From contig NZ_CP102604.1 of assembly GCF_024707505.1 (NCBI RefSeq), positions 3,038,001 through 3,102,000 on the forward strand: DNA of 64,000 nucleotides, given 5' to 3'. The stretch's first letter is position 1, and the number at the start of each line of letters is the position of its first letter. Below the pieces are notes generated by a model that was given only the letters and a program-made list of their open reading frames with translations, was not told where the DNA came from and searched no databases. Shown here one piece after another: positions 59,893 through 64,000 of this stretch. This DNA comes from Pantoea sp. SOD02. Its GTDB lineage: Bacteria > Pseudomonadota > Gammaproteobacteria > Enterobacterales > Enterobacteriaceae. The position numbers and the translations under genes are program-made.

Positions 59893-60030
59893 CTGGACAG
59901 AATTACCTGAACGTCCAGAGTAGCGCGGGGATTACGTCACAGAGAAGAGTTTGCCAGCAGTAATGCGACCGCACTGGTGCAGCAAAGTCGGAATTTGCCA
60001 GCAGTTTTTAACTGATTGTGCAGCTGCAGC
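59893..60030 (+). repeat. Intergenic repeat element, copy A
   Basis: It starts CTGGACAGAATTACCTGAAC and ends its first part with GTCCAG (six-base stem). It then carries TGCCAGCA (59952), TGCGACCG, TGCCAGCA (59996) and CAGCTGCAG. It begins 15 bases after the nuclease stop codon. The 59,878-60,169 spacer has no other gene. Confidence 0.75.
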
Positions 60031-60169
60031 CAGATGAATGACAGCAAAGGAAAGGATAGCTGTTCTATCCAGTGTGCAAAGATGACACATCCGGGAAATT
60101 TATGTCGAGATCGTGACAGGCCTCCTGCATTATACTGGCTTCATATTCCCGGCAGAGGCTTACGCGAAA

Positions 60170-60979
60170 ATGAAGGTTTATCATTACACTGACCTAAATG
60201 GACTTAAAGGCATTATTGAAAGTAATTCTCTGTGGGCAACCAATATTAATTTTCTCAACGATGAAGATGAAATGCATCATGGTATTTCCGCTTTTGAAAA
60301 TACGCTTATTCACCTGAAGGATGATCTTAGCGATAAGAGCATAGGGATATTGCGTATAGCAATAGAAGGCCATCGCTTACATCAGGCAAGACATAATTAT
60401 AATATTTCATTCTGCCAGAACCCTGATCTCCTCAGCCAGTGGCGCGGGTATGGCTCATCGCAGGGCGTGTGTCTTGAGTTTGACAGCGATGAGTTAATTG
60501 AAGCTTTGGATTTCGGAACATCCAGATTTTTTTCTGGCGATGTATTTTATACAAAGCCGGATTCGACATTAAAAGCAAAAGAGGAAATTCTCAAATTCCT
60601 GAACGATGCCGATTTCCTTGAACAAAAAAATAACTCAGCTATCCATGAATTTGTTGGTACATCCGAGCTGGTTAATAGCCTGACACCTTTTTTCAAGCAT
60701 GAAAGTTTTCAGGAAGAATGCGAATACCGGATTGTCATACAGCCAGAAACGAAGTCAGACCAAGTATGTTTTCGTGTTAATGGACTCGGTCTTATACCGT
60801 ATATCCAGATCAAGGCTAAACAAATCACGCCTCATACAGGGTTATTGCCACTGAGAAGCGTAAGGATTGGGCCATGCAAAAACCGGGATTTTTTGCTTGA
60901 AGGGATAGGTTTTTTACTTAACTGCAATGGATACTCAGATGTCGAATATTCATTCACTGAAACGCCTTTTCGGGCTTAG
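60170..60979 (+). CDS. DUF2971 family protein
   Basis: The 269-residue protein begins MKVYHYTDLNGLKGIIESNSL and continues LWATNINFLNDEDEMHHG, the DUF2971 signature. The conserved SFCQNPDLLSQWRGYGSSQGVCLEF follows. The biochemical activity of DUF2971 is unknown; members are scattered in mobile and defence loci. I use the ATG at 60170, since the GTG at 60113 would add 19 residues without family support. It is a single-gene unit followed at 10 bases by repeat copy B. Confidence 0.82.
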   Translation: MKVYHYTDLNGLKGIIESNSLWATNINFLNDEDEMHHGISAFENTLIHLKDDLSDKSIGILRIAIEGHRLHQARHNYNISFCQNPDLLSQWRGYGSSQGVCLEFDSDELIEALDFGTSRFFSGDVFYTKPDSTLKAKEEILKFLNDADFLEQKNNSAIHEFVGTSELVNSLTPFFKHESFQEECEYRIVIQPETKSDQVCFRVNGLGLIPYIQIKAKQITPHTGLLPLRSVRIGPCKNRDFLLEGIGFLLNCNGYSDVEYSFTETPFRA

Positions 60980-60988
60980 CCAGCAGCG

Positions 60989-61165
60989 CTAGACAGAATA
61001 ACCTGAGCGTCCAAGTGCGGTGTAAAAAAACGTTAAACTTGGCGTCAGCCAGCATTTCTGCGACCGGCGGCAGCTGGCACCGGTCCGATCTGCCAGCAAT
61101 TCAGGTGCTGGCCTCACAGCTGCAGGTATACGAATGCCAGCATTGGACACTAAACCTGTATGACC
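60989..61165 (+). repeat. Intergenic repeat element, copy B
   Basis: It starts CTAGACAGAATAACCTGAGC followed by GTCCA. It then has GCCAGCA (61048), TGCGACCG, TGCCAGCA (61091), CAGCTGCAG and a further TGCCAGCA at 61135 followed by TTGGACA. It starts 10 bases after the DUF2971 stop and is the most complete copy. The rest of the spacer to 61,271 probably holds a promoter. Confidence 0.75.
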
Positions 61166-61271
61166 AGATTGGATTAATGAAAAGGCTTGTATTCACACAC
61201 AATTTACATAGCCTCATACTATCACTGGTGTTAGAGTTTATTCGATGATCATATGCTGAGACGTTCCATTA

Positions 61272-62330
61272 ATGACTCTTTCAACTGAAAACACATTCAG
61301 GGCAGTGTACCGGAATTTTAAAAATAGAAATCCATCATGCGATAATATAGATATATTGATAACTGTTTTGAATGCTGAATTAGGTATAGGTGGATATTCT
61401 GTTACTCCATCGGTCATAACCGGCATTAGAGATTTAAATGGATTCTGTGTTTGCTATAACAATCACAAAGCATTTATGCCGCAACGATCAGTATTCAACC
61501 ACCCAAAGACAGTATTCGAATATATTGGTAATATCCTCAACGAAGCTGAAATTATCACGCCCAATTATATTGGCTATGGCGTTCTTGGGACGCTGGCTGA
61601 TGGCATAAAAAATGCTTCCAACAAGGAGGATAAGCTGATGCTTGGGGAACGCGCCCTTACTGCCATGTTTCCGCCAGAAATCCTGTCACTTCTGGTAACA
61701 GAGCACTACCCTAAATTTTCGGCTTTAGAGCAGTGCATAGTACAGATCAGGGAAACAACCGAGGCTTACTGTCTCGGATTATATCGTTCTGCAATCACAA
61801 CCTTACTACCCTGCATAGAAAATGCTATACGTGCATTAGGTGTTCAATTGAATATTAATCAGCCAGAAAACGTGGGGACGCAATTCTTCCTTAGTATTTA
61901 TGATGCATGGCTAAAATATTATATTTACGATTATATGTATCGTGATTATGACTGGATGCCGCAATCAATCCGTGAGCGTAAGTTTTTTGGAGGGTTTGAT
62001 GAGCGTTTTCAGATAGGCTTAAATGGTAGGAATTATTTTGAGAAGCATCTTTATCAGAGTTCTAAAAAAGATATTGGCTTAAGTAAGCTGAACAGACACA
62101 GTATTCTGCATGGGTTCATGGATGAATATCATACTAAAGGAAACTACTTAAGGCTGATAAATCTTCTGAATAACATCTGTTTTATGATGACGATTGCAGG
62201 TGAGTCTGTATCACTATTTCTTCCTGAGAAAACAGAAAAATATCAGGCTTTCTACGCGAACCTTACAGTGCAGGAGCGCGTTGGTTTAAATCGCGCAATG
62301 TTTCTAGACGCTAACAGCATTGCGCGTTAA
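61272..62330 (+). CDS. Unknown protein with HEPN-type RxxxxH motif
   Basis: The 352-residue protein is not in a family I can name. The C-terminal part reads LNRHSILHGFMDEY, giving R275-x4-H280, the catalytic signature of HEPN ribonucleases. Helical segments flank it (LGLYRSAITTLLPCIENAIRAL before; YLRLINLLNNICFMMTIAGE after), as expected of an HEPN bundle. The N-terminal third (about 1-120) is unrecognised. It is a single-gene unit; repeat copy C begins at the base after its stop codon. An RNase toxin used in abortive defence is a plausible but unproven role. Confidence 0.72.
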   Translation: MTLSTENTFRAVYRNFKNRNPSCDNIDILITVLNAELGIGGYSVTPSVITGIRDLNGFCVCYNNHKAFMPQRSVFNHPKTVFEYIGNILNEAEIITPNYIGYGVLGTLADGIKNASNKEDKLMLGERALTAMFPPEILSLLVTEHYPKFSALEQCIVQIRETTEAYCLGLYRSAITTLLPCIENAIRALGVQLNINQPENVGTQFFLSIYDAWLKYYIYDYMYRDYDWMPQSIRERKFFGGFDERFQIGLNGRNYFEKHLYQSSKKDIGLSKLNRHSILHGFMDEYHTKGNYLRLINLLNNICFMMTIAGESVSLFLPEKTEKYQAFYANLTVQERVGLNRAMFLDANSIAR

Positions 62331-62508
62331 CTGGACAGAATAACCTGAGCGTCCAATATGGCGTGGTAAGAACGTTGCAGAGCATATTTACCATCGGTTC
62401 AGCTACTGACTGCGCGCCCGGCCGAAAGTTATGCCAGCATTTTTCAGTCTGTCCGTGTAGTTGGTGCAACCAGAATGCCAGCACTGGACAGAATAACTTG
62501 AACGTCTG
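62331..62508 (+). repeat. Intergenic repeat element, copy C with partial second copy
   Basis: It starts CTGGACAGAATAACCTGAGC followed by GTCCA directly after the preceding stop codon. TGCCAGCA lies at 62432 and 62476. The latter runs straight into a second CTGGACAGAATAACTTGAAC at 62484. So the element ends where another begins, as if a following gene had been lost or had never been inserted. Confidence 0.75.
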
Positions 62509-62543
62509 CTATTGGCACAAAGCGGACTAACACGCGAGCCAAT

Positions 62544-62567
62544 GTCCGCTATGAGCGATCAGCGGAC
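62544..62567. repeat. GTCYGCTATGAGCG repeat, copy 3, palindromic
   Basis: GTCCGCT and AGCGGAC form a perfect seven-base stem around ATGAGCGATC. The first 14 bases match the copies at 54383 and 58735. It lies about 70 bases before the end of panB and may mark the end of the accessory cluster. The rest of the 62,331-62,635 spacer has no gene. Confidence 0.7.
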
Positions 62568-62635
62568 GTCGGTGATTAGTCTCTTTAGCTAGATTACAGG
62601 TTTAAGCCGCTAATTTAAGAGGTCACATCTGTTAC

Positions 62636-63436
62636 TTATTCTGAGTAGCAGTGCTCCGCAGACGGGAAGCTGCCGTCTTTGACGGCAGCAATGTAACTTT
62701 TTAATGCGCCCTGAATGTCATCCTGACCTTTCATAAAGTTTTTGACGAATTTCGGGGACCTGCCGGTGATGCTAAGGCCGAGCATGTCGTGCAGCACTAA
62801 AACCTGTCCATCTGTATCCGGGCCAGCGCCGATGCCGATGACGGGGACGGACACCGCCCCGCTAAGCGTTCTGCCCAGCGAAGCGGGGACGGCTTCAACC
62901 AGCACCATTGCCGCGCCAGCTTCTTCAAGCTTTTTCGCAGTGTCGACCAGTGCGGCCGCCTGATGGCTGTCACGTCCCTGCACTTTAAAACCGCCAAAAA
63001 CGTTAACCGACTGAGGGGTGAGTCCAATATGGGCGCAAACCGGTATACCGTTACGCGTCAGCTGACGCACTGTGTCGCACAGCCACTCTCCACCTTCAAT
63101 CTTGACCATCTGCGCACCGGCCTGCATTAACTGCGCGGAGCTATGCAGTGCCTGCTCAGGCGAGCAGCAGGTCATGAATGAAAGGTCGGCTATGATGAAG
63201 CCGCCGTTGTTTCCCCGCTTAACGCAGGCCGTGTGATAAACCATATCTTCCAGCCTGACCGGCAGGGTGCTGTCATGACCCTGTAGAATCATTCCCAGCG
63301 TATCGCCGATGAGAAGCATCTCAACGCCAGCCGTGCTCAGCTCGTGTGCAAACGTGGCGTCGTAGCATGTGAGCATGGTGATTTTCTCGCCGCGCTGCTT
63401 GAGGTTTTTCAGATGTGTCAGTGTGACTGATGACAT
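62636..63436 (-). CDS. panB: 3-methyl-2-oxobutanoate hydroxymethyltransferase (PanB-like)
   Basis: PanB makes ketopantoate from 2-oxoisovalerate and methylene-tetrahydrofolate for pantothenate/CoA synthesis. The protein has [38 protein letters not shown] and PVIGIGAG, all conserved around the active site. Length is 266 residues (E. coli 264). It differs clearly from the E. coli enzyme by eye, and panC/panD are not nearby. It may therefore be a second, acquired paralogue; the usual panBCD locus would lie outside the window. Confidence 0.9.
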   Translation of the reverse strand: MSSVTLTHLKNLKQRGEKITMLTCYDATFAHELSTAGVEMLLIGDTLGMILQGHDSTLPVRLEDMVYHTACVKRGNNGGFIIADLSFMTCCSPEQALHSSAQLMQAGAQMVKIEGGEWLCDTVRQLTRNGIPVCAHIGLTPQSVNVFGGFKVQGRDSHQAAALVDTAKKLEEAGAAMVLVEAVPASLGRTLSGAVSVPVIGIGAGPDTDGQVLVLHDMLGLSITGRSPKFVKNFMKGQDDIQGALKSYIAAVKDGSFPSAEHCYSE

Positions 63437-63626
63437 GGTGTTCTCTGCTAATTCGTTACGTTGATGAGGGATGTTGCGGGGGCGATAATATCCGCTTTCG
63501 CAATGCTAACTGTATTGCTCGGTCTGCAAGACGCGATAAATCCCGGGCTGACGTTTCCATGACGTTGAATGTATTCATAGAGTTCCTGCAGCATGATGCG
63601 TTGTTACAAGCCTTTATGGCCAGGCG
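63437..63626. other. Spacer between panB and the LysE-family gene
   Basis: No gene is credible here. An open frame on the plus strand (from 63430) is antisense to the end of the exporter gene and lacks any recognisable domain. The stretch should hold the panB promoter. Confidence 0.4.
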
Positions 63627-64000
63627 TCAGAGAAACTGCTCTGTCAGCAGTAGGGCCGCAATAATGATCATCAGGCTGCCCGAAATCCGGCTGACGTTCA
63701 GTGCGGCGCGCGGTCGCGTTTTAAGCACCGTGCCGGAGCCATACCCCACAAGCAGGTAGATCGCGCCGCAGCTGATTACATGCACCAGCCCCAACGCGAT
63801 CATCTGCATTGGAAGCGGCCAGGTAGCGTGGACGTCAGTGAACTGGGGCAGCAGGGCTAGAAACAACAGAAAAACCTTCGGATTAAGTCCACTTATGCAA
63901 AAGCCCTTAAGCGCCCATTTCAGTGGCGAACCTGCATCATCATTCTGCCCCGCCGCTGGCGCTGTTGGATGGCGCAGCATGCCGAGGCCGAGCCAGAGCA
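63627..64000 (-). CDS. LysE/RhtB-family exporter, C-terminal part
   Basis: The gene reads leftward and its start lies beyond the right edge; the frame stays open to base 64000 (LWLGLGMLRHP just before the first in-window ATG). The visible part has FCISGLNPKVFLLFLALLPQF, the conserved LysE-family motif, and two later membrane segments. Such proteins export amino acids or homoserine-like compounds. The substrate cannot be told. Confidence 0.8.
   Translation of the reverse strand, partial: LWLGLGMLRHPTAPAAGQNDDAGSPLKWALKGFCISGLNPKVFLLFLALLPQFTDVHATWPLPMQMIALGLVHVISCGAIYLLVGYGSGTVLKTRPRAALNVSRISGSLMIIIAALLLTEQFL

Noticed and set aside
61015-61248. 77-codon frame inside the spacer before the HEPN-like gene
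   Set aside because: It lies within repeat copy B and shows no domain or ribosome-binding site.
59893-62508. Classical integron attC sites
   Set aside because: The elements resemble cassette boundaries in position, but I do not see the usual RYYYAAC/GTTRRRY core pairs and no integron-type integrase is in the window.
45817-64000. attR copy of the ssrA 3' end
   Set aside because: I looked for GTTCAACTCCCGCC and CCAGCTCCACCA on both strands to the right of int and did not find a second copy.

Overview
The window is a chromosomal segment of an Enterobacterales bacterium, most likely Erwiniaceae and probably Pantoea or a close relative. The backbone proteins are near-identical in length to, and collinear with, the Escherichia coli iscRS-suhB-csiE-hcaT-glyA-hmp-glnB-glrRK-purL-mltF-rnc-lepA-rpoE-nadB-grcA-ung-grpE-recN-smpB-ssrA segment. 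The genus is inferred from gene content and resemblance; no marker in the window settles it.

Backbone, 1 to about 45,860. The left end carries a reduced isc locus: iscR and iscS are followed directly by pepB, with no iscU, iscA, hscB, hscA, fdx or iscX, and IscS lacks the usual IscU-binding tail. After trmJ and suhB come an unknown membrane protein, a zinc-uptake-like pair (zevA/zevB family) behind a Zur-like operator, csiE and hcaT. Next are glyA, hmp, glnB and the glrK-qseG-glrR genes with the small RNA GlmY upstream. PurL, MltF, TadA, PgpC, an RpiR-type regulator and YfhL lead into a long leftward run, acpS-pdxJ-recO-era-rnc-lepB-lepA and rseC-rseB-rseA-rpoE. Then come nadB, trmN6, srmB, grcA, ung, grpE, nadK, recN, bamE, rnfH-ratA, smpB and the tmRNA gene ssrA. 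Many regulatory sites are readable: IscR, Zur, PurR, NsrR, sigma-54/GlrR, sigma-E, NadR, FNR, sigma-32 and LexA.

Integrated element, about 45,790 to 54,290. A P4-type integrase sits directly downstream of ssrA, whose 3' end is the presumed attachment site. Behind it is an AT-rich two-gene unit of unknown function, in the place where P4-like satellites carry accessory (often anti-phage) genes. The satellite core follows: an Ogr/Delta zinc finger, a cluster of GGTGAA iterons (likely origin), an AlpA regulator, a leader resembling the P4 CI-RNA immunity region, a Kil/Icd-like small protein, two small proteins and a P4 alpha-type primase-helicase. No psu, sid or other capsid-diverting genes are present.

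Accessory cluster, about 54,290 to 62,630. An overlapping gene pair encodes an OLD-family nuclease and a UvrD-like helicase (Gabija-like architecture). Three single-gene units follow: a PD-(D/E)XK nuclease, a DUF2971 protein and a protein with an HEPN-type RxxxxH motif. Each of these three is followed by a copy of the same intergenic repeat, so the region looks like a cassette array. This array and the two-gene unit at 47,280-49,052 are the strongest candidates for undescribed systems.

Right end, 62,636 to 64,000. A stand-alone ketopantoate hydroxymethyltransferase (panB-like) and a truncated LysE-family exporter lie here. No attR copy of the ssrA end was found, so the right boundary of the island is not fixed.
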